Below, in pieces: positions 1 to 5,384 of a stretch of DNA of 5,663 bases. Where the stretch lies: NCBI GenBank assembly GCA_026391995.1, contig JAPLCY010000014.1:1-5663 (forward strand), written 5' to 3'. Under the pieces are notes generated by a model. It had not been told where the DNA came from and did no database searches. It saw only the letters and a list, made by a program, of their open reading frames with translations. How positions within the stretch are numbered: the first letter of the stretch is position 1; each line of letters opens with the position of its first letter. The stretch is from Candidatus Auribacterota bacterium. Lineage in GTDB: Bacteria; Auribacterota; Tritonobacteria; UBA1439. Position numbers and translations under genes: made by a program.

Positions 1-615
1 CGGCTGCGGGCGGTCATCCTCAATGCCAAGGCCGTCAACATGCCGTCAGACAATGTCGAAAAGGCGATCAAGAAGGGAACCGGCGAGCTTCCCGGCGTGA
101 CCTACGAGGAGATCACCTACGAGGGGTACGGGCCGGGGGGCGCGGCGATCATGGTGTCCTGCCTTTCCGACAACAAGAACCGCACCGCGTCCGAGATCAG
201 GAGCGTCTTTGAAAAGCGCGGCGGCAACATGGCCGGTTCGGGCTCCGTCGCATGGAACTTTGTGAAGCGGGGGCTGATCAGGGTGGACAGGGGCGCCACG
301 GATGAGGACAGGCTCCTCACCATCGCCCTTGACGCCGGCGCGGAGGATTTTAACGCGGAGGAGAAGGACGCCTTCGAGATTTACACCACCCCCGAGGGTT
401 TCGAGAAGGTCAAGAAGGTCCTCGATGACAAGGGGATCAAGTGCCTCGACGCGGAGGTATCGATGCACCCGAAGAATACCGTCAAGGTCGCCGGCAAGGA
501 GGCGCAGCGCCTGCTCGAATTGATGAGCGACCTCGAGGATCACGACGACGTGCAGAACGTCACCTCCAACTTCGACATCCCGGATGAAATTATCGAAGCG
601 CAGGAAAAGAAGTAG
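1..615 (+). CDS. yebC: YebC/PmpR family regulatory protein, 5' end missing
   Basis: The reading frame is open from base 1 to a TAG at 613-615, giving 204 visible residues. Family members are about 240-250 residues long, so roughly 40 N-terminal residues lie outside the window. The visible start carries the family hallmark NMPSDNVEKAIKKGTG, followed by YEGYGPGG, the DNKNRT segment and GGNMAGSGSVAWNF, all typical of YebC/TACO1. The C-terminal part, including the PEGFEKVKKVLDDKGI stretch, matches the usual alpha/beta layout. Family knowledge: YebC proteins are cytoplasmic. They were described as DNA-binding transcriptional regulators (PmpR), and more recent work on YebC and its mitochondrial homologue TACO1 points to a role in translation of difficult (for example proline-rich) stretches. 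The ATG at codon 14 of the visible frame is internal to the domain and is not the real start. The gene ends 1 base before ruvC, an association also seen in Escherichia coli. Confidence 0.95.
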   Translation, partial: RLRAVILNAKAVNMPSDNVEKAIKKGTGELPGVTYEEITYEGYGPGGAAIMVSCLSDNKNRTASEIRSVFEKRGGNMAGSGSVAWNFVKRGLIRVDRGATDEDRLLTIALDAGAEDFNAEEKDAFEIYTTPEGFEKVKKVLDDKGIKCLDAEVSMHPKNTVKVAGKEAQRLLELMSDLEDHDDVQNVTSNFDIPDEIIEAQEKK

Positions 616-616
616 G

Positions 617-1123
617 ATGCGCATCATCGGGATTGATCCCGGCACGATCGCGACCGGCTACGGCATCATCGACGCAACCGGCGGCCGCCTGAAGTTCGTG
701 TCTGCTGGGTGCATCCGCAATCCCGGCGCCATGCCGATGCCGGAGCGGTTCAAGCGGATCCACGCGGGCCTTCATGGCGTGTTCGACGAATTCAAGCCGG
801 AAGAGATGGCGGTCGAGGGGCTCTTCTTCTGCAAGAACGTGAAGACCGCCATCGCGCTCGGCGAGGCGCGGGGCATCGCGATGCTCGTCGCCGCGGAGAA
901 GGGCGCGCGGGTCTTCGAGTACGCGCCCCGGCGGGTGAAACAGGCGGTGCTGGGCAGGGGGGGCGCGCGGAAGGAGCAGGTGCAATACATGATCAAGGCG
1001 ATCCTCAACATGGACGAAGAACCGCAGCCCGCCGATGCCTCGGACGCCCTCGCCATCGCCGTCTGTCACGCGTACGCGGCCCTCAGCCCGCTGGCGGGGT
1101 TGACGAAGCGGGGCCGGGGATGA
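617..1123 (+). CDS. ruvC: Crossover junction endodeoxyribonuclease RuvC
   Basis: RuvC is the Mg2+-dependent nuclease that cuts Holliday junctions symmetrically, working with RuvAB late in recombination and fork repair. The 168-residue product matches the family length. It begins MRIIGIDPGT, which contains the first catalytic Asp (D7). The other acidic residues are E67 in AVEGLFF, then D140 and D143 in PADASDALAIAVCH, so the RNase H-like active site is complete. The equivalents of the E. coli DNA-contacting residues F69, K107 and K118 appear as F70, K108 and K119. The ATG at 617 is chosen because MRIIGIDPG is the canonical N-terminus; the frame is open further upstream (to 584), but only inside yebC. 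An AGGA at 602-605 lies upstream, within the yebC end, and the single-base gap suggests coupled translation. Nothing looks degraded. Confidence 0.97.
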   Translation: MRIIGIDPGTIATGYGIIDATGGRLKFVSAGCIRNPGAMPMPERFKRIHAGLHGVFDEFKPEEMAVEGLFFCKNVKTAIALGEARGIAMLVAAEKGARVFEYAPRRVKQAVLGRGGARKEQVQYMIKAILNMDEEPQPADASDALAIAVCHAYAALSPLAGLTKRGRG

Positions 1124-1175
1124 TACCTGCTACATCGAGCGGCGCGCGTCACGATTTTGCGCAGTGCATTTCACT

Positions 1176-1763
1176 ATGATTACATTTCTCTCTGGAGAAC
1201 TGATCGAGGTTCACCCGACGCGCATAGTTATCGGCGTCAGCGGCGTCGGCTACGAGCTCGTCATCCCGCTGAGCACCTTCGACCGCCTGCCCGGGAAGGG
1301 CGAGCCGGTCACCGTGCTGACCCACCTCCATCACAAGGAGGACGGGATGGTCCTCTACGGCTTCATGGCCGAGGAGGAGCGGACTCTTTTCAGGATGCTC
1401 ATCGGCGTGTCGGGGATCGGCCCCAAGATCGCCATCGGCATACTGAGCGGCATTTCGCCCCGCAACTTCTACGCCGCGATACATGAGGGAAGCTCGGTCA
1501 TGCTCGCCACCGTGCCCGGCATCGGCAGGAAAAAGGCGGAACGCCTCATTGTGGAGCTCAAGGACAAGATCGGGCCGCTCGAGACGGCGGGGGTGAGGCC
1601 GCTGACGCCGGAGGGCCGGATCGCGGGCGACGCCGCGCTCGCGCTTATATCCCTCGGATACAGTCAGACCGAGGCGCAGCGGGCGGTCCAGGCGGCGCTC
1701 CAGCGGCTCGGGCCGCAGGCCGATCTGGAAAAGATCATACGGGAATCGTTGAAGTCGGCGTAG
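1176..1763 (+). CDS. ruvA: Holliday junction branch migration protein RuvA
   Basis: RuvA forms a tetramer that holds the four-way junction flat and loads RuvB rings on opposite arms. The product is 195 residues (E. coli 203). Domain I is an OB fold at about 1-63, with the acidic pin E55-D56 in HHKEDGMVLYGF. Two helix-hairpin-helix motifs follow: LIGVSGIGPKIAIGIL at about 75-90 and LATVPGIGRKKAERL at about 110-124. After a flexible linker (about 133-148), domain III at about 150-195 is the part that contacts RuvB in known structures. The ATG at 1176 is preferred because it gives the family-typical MI start. A GTG at 1164 would add MHFT. Neither has a visible Shine-Dalgarno sequence. The 52-bp gap after ruvC shows no clear promoter or terminator. 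Confidence 0.96.
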   Translation: MITFLSGELIEVHPTRIVIGVSGVGYELVIPLSTFDRLPGKGEPVTVLTHLHHKEDGMVLYGFMAEEERTLFRMLIGVSGIGPKIAIGILSGISPRNFYAAIHEGSSVMLATVPGIGRKKAERLIVELKDKIGPLETAGVRPLTPEGRIAGDAALALISLGYSQTEAQRAVQAALQRLGPQADLEKIIRESLKSA

Positions 1764-1781
1764 GAATGGGAGCCGGGTGCC

Positions 1782-2804
1782 ATGCCTGAACGGTTTGTCG
1801 AGAAAACGCTGCGCGAGAAGGATCCCCAGTTCGACCTCACGCTGCGCCCCGCGGAGTTCAAGGACTTCGTCGGGCAGGAGCGGCTGAAGGAGCGGCTGGG
1901 GCTATTCATCCGCGCGGCGCGCGAACGGGGCGAGGCGCTCGAGCACACCCTCTTCTCGGGGCCGCCGGGGCTGGGCAAGACGACGCTCGCCTACATCATC
2001 GCCAGCGCGATGGGGGCGAATATCAAAGCCACATCCGGGCCGGTCATCGACAAGGCGGGCGATCTTGCCGGTCTCCTCACGAATCTCGGGAACGGGGATA
2101 TCCTTTTTATCGATGAGATTCACCGTCTCAACAAGGTGATCGAGGAGTACCTGTATCCCGCGATGGAGGATTTTACTCTCGATATCATCATCGATACGGG
2201 CCCCAGCGCACGAAGCGTGCGCCTGAATCTTCCGCGCTTCACCCTGATCGGCGCCACGACGCGGAGCGGCCTCATCAGCGCCCCGCTGCGCTCGCGCTTC
2301 GGCATGGGGATACGCGTGGACTACTATCCCGCGAACGAGCTCGAGCAGATCGTGCTCCGGAGCGCGGCGATTCTCAGCGTCGCTATCACCGCCGAGGGGG
2401 CGCGGGAGATCGCCCGTCGCGCGCGCGGCACGCCCCGCATCGCCAACAACCTGCTCCGGCGCGTCAGGGACTACGCGCAGGTGAAGGCCGGGAACAAAAT
2501 TACGCCGGAGGTCGCGGACGCCGCGCTCGCCCTCCTCGACGTGGATGAACACGGGCTGGACGAGATGGACAAGCGGCTGCTCACCACCATCATCCGGCAT
2601 TTCAGCGGCGGGCCGGTGGGGATCGGAAGCCTGGCGGTCGCCGTGGGCGAGGAGGCGGGGACGCTGGAGGAGGTGTACGAGCCGTACCTGATCCAGCAAG
2701 GCTACCTCAAGCGGACCTCCCAGGGGCGCGTGGCCACCGACAAGGCGTACGCGCGCTTCGGCAACGGGATGAAACCGGGCGCGCCGCAGGGGGAACTATT
2801 TTAG
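1782..2804 (+). CDS. ruvB: Holliday junction branch migration ATPase RuvB
   Basis: RuvB is the AAA+ hexameric motor that pumps DNA through the RuvA-bound junction. The 340-residue product has the normal length and all expected parts. The N-terminal [13 protein letters not shown] box is at about 21-33. Walker [10 protein letters not shown] is at 60-68, and Walker [11 protein letters not shown] has D111-E112. Sensor 1 lies in LIGATTRSG (about 155-163). The arginine finger in PLRSRFG is most likely R172, and sensor 2 in [15 protein letters not shown] is R219. The C-terminal winged-helix domain (about 255-335) includes [16 protein letters not shown] and ends in the usual [17 protein letters not shown] segment. 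A GGGAG at 1768-1772 lies 9 bases before the ATG. The gene follows ruvA by 18 bases, consistent with co-transcription. Confidence 0.98.
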   Translation: MPERFVEKTLREKDPQFDLTLRPAEFKDFVGQERLKERLGLFIRAARERGEALEHTLFSGPPGLGKTTLAYIIASAMGANIKATSGPVIDKAGDLAGLLTNLGNGDILFIDEIHRLNKVIEEYLYPAMEDFTLDIIIDTGPSARSVRLNLPRFTLIGATTRSGLISAPLRSRFGMGIRVDYYPANELEQIVLRSAAILSVAITAEGAREIARRARGTPRIANNLLRRVRDYAQVKAGNKITPEVADAALALLDVDEHGLDEMDKRLLTTIIRHFSGGPVGIGSLAVAVGEEAGTLEEVYEPYLIQQGYLKRTSQGRVATDKAYARFGNGMKPGAPQGELF

Positions 2805-2846
2805 TTGTGTGGGCCCGACTGCGCCGGGGCTTCGTCGGGCAAGCGT

Positions 2847-3071
2847 ATGGATGAACTGAGCTATTTCGGCAGGATTCTTCTCTCGACGGGCGTGATCCTT
2901 GCGATCATCGGCGGGATCTGCATGCTGGGAGGGAAGCTCTCATGGATCGGGCACCTGCCCGGAGACGTCACTATCCAGCGTAAGGGTATCAGATTCTATG
3001 CCCCCCTCGGCACATGCATCCTCCTGAGCATCCTCCTCACCCTCATCCTCCGGATGATCAGGCGTAACTGA
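2847..3071 (+). CDS. DUF2905 family small membrane protein
   Basis: This encodes a 74-residue protein recognised as DUF2905 by its layout. An N-terminal hydrophobic helix (about 8-28, rich in Ile, Leu and Gly) is followed by the motif GHLPGDVTI (35-43), then RKGIRFYAPLGT (45-56), a second hydrophobic helix (about 54-69) and a short basic tail MIRRN. Two membrane-spanning helices with a short polar loop are expected, so it should sit in the cytoplasmic membrane. The molecular function of the family is not known to me. Position between ruvB and queA is a recurrent setting for this family. The ATG at 2847 is preferred over the TTG at 2805, which directly abuts the ruvB stop and would add 14 residues lacking family similarity. 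The Shine-Dalgarno sequence is weak. The TGA overlaps an ATG (TGATG) that opens a mini-ORF leading to queA. Confidence 0.85.
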   Translation: MDELSYFGRILLSTGVILAIIGGICMLGGKLSWIGHLPGDVTIQRKGIRFYAPLGTCILLSILLTLILRMIRRN

Positions 3072-3088
3072 TGGCCCTCCCTCCATGA
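3071..3088 (+). other. 5-codon mini-ORF bridging DUF2905 and queA
   Basis: The DUF2905 stop (TGA, 3069-3071) shares its A with an ATG at 3071. This opens a frame reading M-A-L-P-P and stopping with TGA at 3086-3088, which overlaps the queA ATG at 3085 in the form ATGA. The overlaps at both ends are seen directly. A role in stop-restart coupling between the two genes is inference. An AGG at 3060-3062, eight bases before the mini-ORF start, is its only Shine-Dalgarno-like signal. It could be a chance arrangement. Confidence 0.3.
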
Positions 3089-4146
3089 ACCGTCTCCGGG
3101 TTTCCCAGTTTGACTACGACCTGCCGGATTCATATATCGCCCAGCATCCCGCTCCTCTCCGGGAGGGCTCGCGCCTCATGGTATATCACCTCAATTCCGG
3201 CGAGGTGGAACACCGGCGTTTCAGCGATATCGGCGAGTATCTCCCCCCGGGATCGGTGCTTGTCCTCAACGACACGAGGGTGATCCCCGCGCGGCTCATC
3301 GGGAACAAGCAATCCACCGGCGGCAGGGTCGAGGTCTTCCTCCTTCGCGAGCGCCGGCCCGATGAATGGGAGTGCCTGCTCAAACCCGCGGCGCGGCTGA
3401 GGGAGGGAACGCTGATATTGTTTCACGATTCTGCGATGACGGCCCGCGTGAAAGAACGAACGGGCTCCGGCACGGGCGTTGTCCTGTTCGAGGGCGCGGC
3501 CGATCCCCGGGGGGAGGTGGAGAGGATAGGGCGGGTGCCGCTCCCTCCCTATATCAGGAGAACGCACTCGACGGCCGACCTCTCACGCGGGGACAGGGAG
3601 AGATATCAGACGGTCTACGCGGCGCGCCCCGGGGCTGTGGCAGCCCCGACGGCCGGCCTCCATTTTTCAGAGGAGCTGCTCGCCGCTCTCCGGACAGGCG
3701 GGGTCCAGACGGCGATGCTCACGCTGCATGTCGGGCTCGGAACATTCCGGCCGCTGCAGGGCGAGGATGTCGAGGGGGAGACGCTGCATGAGGAGTATTT
3801 TGAGCTCGGCGAGGAGGCGGCGGCGCTGATCAACCGCGCGCGGGGAGAGGGGAGGCGCGTGGTCGCGGTGGGGACCACTGTTGCGAGGGTGCTGGAGAGC
3901 GCGGCTGACGCGGGGGGAATGGTGCGTGCGGCGCGGGGATGGACCGATATTTTTATCCATCCCCCGTATCGTTTCAAGATCCTCCGGAACCTCGTGACCA
4001 ACTTCCACCTGCCGCGATCGAGCCTGCTCATGCTGGTTGCCGCTCTCGCCGGGAGGGGAAAGGTGCTGGAGCTGTACACAATCGCAGTGCATGAGGGATA
4101 CCGATTTTACAGCTATGGCGACGCGATGCTGCTACTCGAGAGCTGA
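3085..4146 (+). CDS. queA: S-adenosylmethionine:tRNA ribosyltransferase-isomerase QueA
   Basis: QueA transfers and isomerises the ribosyl part of S-adenosylmethionine onto preQ1-modified tRNA, giving epoxyqueuosine at wobble position 34 of the GUN-anticodon tRNAs. The 353-residue product has the family length and its signature blocks: FDYDLPDSYIAQHP near the N-terminus, VLVLNDTRVIPARL (58-71), VPLPPYIRR (151-159), RYQTVYAARPGAVAAPTAGLHF (173-194, the most conserved segment), TLHVGLGTFRP (213-223), VGTTVARVLES (262-272), TDIFIHPPYRFK (287-298), LVTNFHLPRSSLLML (303-317) and the terminal YGDAMLL. The ATG at 3085 places the FDYDLP motif at the usual distance from the start. There is no Shine-Dalgarno sequence; the preceding bases are the opposite, CCTCC-rich. 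The gene starts 13 bases after DUF2905. Its partner tgt lies downstream, beyond the inserted MBL gene. Confidence 0.97.
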   Translation: MNRLRVSQFDYDLPDSYIAQHPAPLREGSRLMVYHLNSGEVEHRRFSDIGEYLPPGSVLVLNDTRVIPARLIGNKQSTGGRVEVFLLRERRPDEWECLLKPAARLREGTLILFHDSAMTARVKERTGSGTGVVLFEGAADPRGEVERIGRVPLPPYIRRTHSTADLSRGDRERYQTVYAARPGAVAAPTAGLHFSEELLAALRTGGVQTAMLTLHVGLGTFRPLQGEDVEGETLHEEYFELGEEAAALINRARGEGRRVVAVGTTVARVLESAADAGGMVRAARGWTDIFIHPPYRFKILRNLVTNFHLPRSSLLMLVAALAGRGKVLELYTIAVHEGYRFYSYGDAMLLLES

Positions 4147-4179
4147 GGGGGGTCGTGAGAAACCCCTCGAGGTGATTTT
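4145..4179 (+). terminator. Weak candidate hairpin with short T-run after queA
   Basis: GAGGGG at 4145-4150 can pair with CCCCTC at 4163-4168 around a 12-base loop. A short TTTT run lies at 4176-4179, seven bases past the stem. The stem is short, the loop is large and the T-run is both short and displaced, so termination would be inefficient if it occurs at all. An alternative fold using the two CTCGAG copies (4135-4140 and 4166-4171) is also possible. It could equally be a processing structure or nothing. Confidence 0.2.
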
Positions 4180-4209
4180 GGAGGGCTCGTGAAAACAGGC
4201 ACTGCTGTC

Positions 4210-4224
4210 AGGAGAAAGACTGTG
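4210..4224 (+). promoter_or_regulatory. Ribosome binding site deciding the MBL gene start
   Basis: AGGAG (4210-4214) is followed after 7 bases by GTG at 4222. This is the best-spaced Shine-Dalgarno sequence near the gene, and it places a basic, hydrophobic, lipobox signal directly at the N-terminus. The competing GTG at 4189 has only a 3-base gap to its GGAGGG (4180-4185), which is too short for efficient initiation. Confidence 0.6.
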
Positions 4225-5196
4225 AAGAGGAGAGGCTCGCTTGTTTTAGCGGTTAGCTATTGTATAATCTCCCTCGCGACGGGCTGCAGGGCGCTCGGGA
4301 TGGCAACCCCGCCGGCGCAAAAAAGCCTCAGCGTCTATTTTTTCGACGTGGGGCATGGTGACGCCACGATCATCCGCACCCCCGGCGGGAAGAACATACT
4401 CGTTGACGCCGGGGGCGGGGGAAAGAAGCGGGATATGGGGAGGGACGTCATTCTCCCCTTCATGAGGGCCCACGGCATCCGGCGGCTCGACGCGGTGGTC
4501 ATGTCGCACGCCGACAGCGATCATATCGGGGGGATGAGATCGATCCTCGCCAGTTCGGTCCAGGTCGGCGAATTCCTTGATCCCGGCTACCCTCACACGG
4601 CGCAGCTCTACGACGATATCCTGACGATGGTGAAGAGACGGCCGCAGACGAAATACCGGCAGCCGTGCGCAGGCGATATCCTTGACTGGGGCCCGGAGCT
4701 GAAGGTCAGGGTAATGGGGCCGGTGAAACCGGTGGATATGGGGACGAACCCCAACGACAGCTCGCTCGTCATCATGCTGACGTACGGAGCCGTCTCGGTC
4801 CTGTTGACGGGCGATGCGGGGAAAAGCGAAGAACGCGACATGATCGATCGTTTCGGCCCTTCGCTCCGCGCGAGGATATTGAAAGTCGGGCACCACGGCT
4901 CCCGCAACTCGTCCTCGGAGGCATTCCTGAAAGCGGTCGCTCCCGAAGTGGCCGTCATCAGCGCTTCCGGCCGCGAGGGGCAGCCGAAGTATCGCTTCGC
5001 GCTCGACCGGCTGAAGGCGGCGGGCGCCACGGTTTATGCCACCGATTATAACGGCACCCTCACCCTGACCAGCGACGGCAGGGGATTCCGGATTACGGGG
5101 GCGACACGCAGTGCGCCGGTGTGGAAGGGGAAAGCCTTGCCGCAGGGCGGCGGGGTAACGCATGAACCAGTGAGGACACAGGGGGCATTGAGATAG
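4222..5196 (+). CDS. ComEC-type metallo-beta-lactamase-fold protein, putative lipoprotein
   Basis: The product has 324 residues if translated from the GTG at 4222. That start has an AGGAG at 4210-4214 with a 7-base spacer. The in-frame GTG at 4189 has GGAGGG only 3 bases away and would add 11 residues ahead of the signal. The N-terminus has basic MKRR, a hydrophobic stretch and a lipobox-like LATGC, making C22 the probable lipidated residue. The rest resembles the MBL domain at the end of the competence channel ComEC: SVYFFDVGHGDATII (37-51), NILVDAGGG (58-66), the metal-binding motif SHADSDHIGG (95-104, with H96, D98, D100, H101), the NPNDSSLVIML block (176-186), LLTGDAG with D198, KVGHHGSRNSSSEAFL with H224-H225, and VAVISASG (243-250). 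The ligand set looks complete, so hydrolase activity is expected; the substrate is unknown, with nucleic acid or phosphodiester plausible. There is no ComEC membrane channel here. The last ~30 residues appear to be an unstructured tail. Confidence 0.88.
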   Translation: MKRRGSLVLAVSYCIISLATGCRALGMATPPAQKSLSVYFFDVGHGDATIIRTPGGKNILVDAGGGGKKRDMGRDVILPFMRAHGIRRLDAVVMSHADSDHIGGMRSILASSVQVGEFLDPGYPHTAQLYDDILTMVKRRPQTKYRQPCAGDILDWGPELKVRVMGPVKPVDMGTNPNDSSLVIMLTYGAVSVLLTGDAGKSEERDMIDRFGPSLRARILKVGHHGSRNSSSEAFLKAVAPEVAVISASGREGQPKYRFALDRLKAAGATVYATDYNGTLTLTSDGRGFRITGATRSAPVWKGKALPQGGGVTHEPVRTQGALR

Positions 5197-5210
5197 CGTG
5201 TAGTCAGTGC

Positions 5211-5231
5211 CGTAGCGCGTATTCGTAGCGC
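5211..5231. repeat. Direct repeat CGTAGCGC, two copies 13 bp apart
   Basis: CGTAGCGC occurs at 5211-5218 and again at 5224-5231. The second copy runs into the left arm of the palindrome at 5229-5246. A related TAGCGTG lies at 5194-5200, overlapping the end of the MBL gene. The copies are exact; whether they belong to a dispersed repeat unit cannot be judged from one locus. Confidence 0.55.
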
Positions 5232-5246
5232 ACACTTTAGTGTGCG
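5229..5246. repeat. Perfect 8-bp inverted repeat (REP-like hairpin)
   Basis: CGCACACT (5229-5236) and AGTGTGCG (5239-5246) are exact reverse complements separated by TT, so the DNA or RNA can form a tight stem-loop. No T-run follows on either strand, so it does not look like a rho-independent terminator. The compact palindrome lying just after a stop codon resembles REP-type intergenic elements or a dimeric protein operator. Only a genome-wide copy count would decide between these. Confidence 0.55.
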
Positions 5247-5311
5247 ACCCAGCGATCATCGATCCGTGGTCAACACATTAGAAATTGGTGAATAGATCAG
5301 GTTAGAACGCC

Positions 5312-5346
5312 GATATTGGATCCTGGATTTCTGATTTGGGATTTGT
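5312..5346. repeat. Degenerate heptanucleotide tandem repeat, five units
   Basis: GAT recurs at 5312, 5319, 5326, 5333 and 5340, exactly 7 bases apart, and the last three units all begin GATTT. Four of the five units have a T at unit position 6, and several have G at position 7 or 6. The array ends before 5347, and a weak sixth unit beginning GA may sit at 5305. It lies 38 bases upstream of tgt, inside its probable promoter or leader region. Short heptamer repeats of this kind are known from intergenic DNA of several bacterial groups. Confidence 0.5.
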
Positions 5347-5384
5347 GTGGACGTGTGCCGTTTGAAGTGTGAGGTTTTTTCATC

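Larger units (their letters stand above)
5197..5384. other. Repeat-bearing, low-GC spacer between MBL gene and tgt
   Basis: This stretch has no credible gene on either strand. GC content falls to about 43% over 5281-5380, well below the flanking coding DNA. It contains a direct repeat, a perfect palindrome and a degenerate 7-nt tandem repeat, described separately. The tgt promoter probably lies here, because this is the largest and most AT-rich gap in the window. I could not find a -35/-10 pair with consensus hexamers at 16-18 bp spacing. A TTTTTT run (5375-5380) directly precedes tgt, but no stem stands before it, so it is not a convincing terminator. Confidence 0.6.

Noticed and set aside
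46..645. A 199-codon minus-strand open frame across yebC and the start of ruvC.
   Set aside because: It spans two well-supported plus-strand genes, has no family motif and reflects codon-bias shadowing.
1164..1763. The longer GTG-initiated form of RuvA.
   Set aside because: RuvA proteins typically begin MI followed by the OB-fold strand. The four added residues lack family support and there is no Shine-Dalgarno sequence for the GTG.
1902..2699. A 265-codon minus-strand open frame opposite ruvB.
   Set aside because: It is a shadow of ruvB, which has complete AAA+ motifs on the plus strand. The minus product matches nothing I recognise.
5229..5246. The palindrome as a rho-independent terminator for the MBL gene.
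   Set aside because: No T-rich tract follows the stem on either strand and the stem is only 8 bp.
4246..5259. A 337-codon open frame on the minus strand opposite the MBL gene.
   Set aside because: It mirrors the GC-rich third-position bias of the plus-strand gene. Its translation is Arg/His/Pro-rich with no recognisable motif, while the plus strand encodes a clear MBL protein.
5211..5346. A short CRISPR-like or attachment-site structure in the spacer.
   Set aside because: Repeats are 7-8 bases with 0-5 base gaps between units, far too short for CRISPR. No integrase or tRNA 3' end is present to support an attachment site.
5197..5384. A preQ1 riboswitch ahead of tgt.
   Set aside because: I looked for the compact preQ1-I stem-loop with its A-rich tail and saw no matching arrangement. 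A covariance-model search would be decisive.
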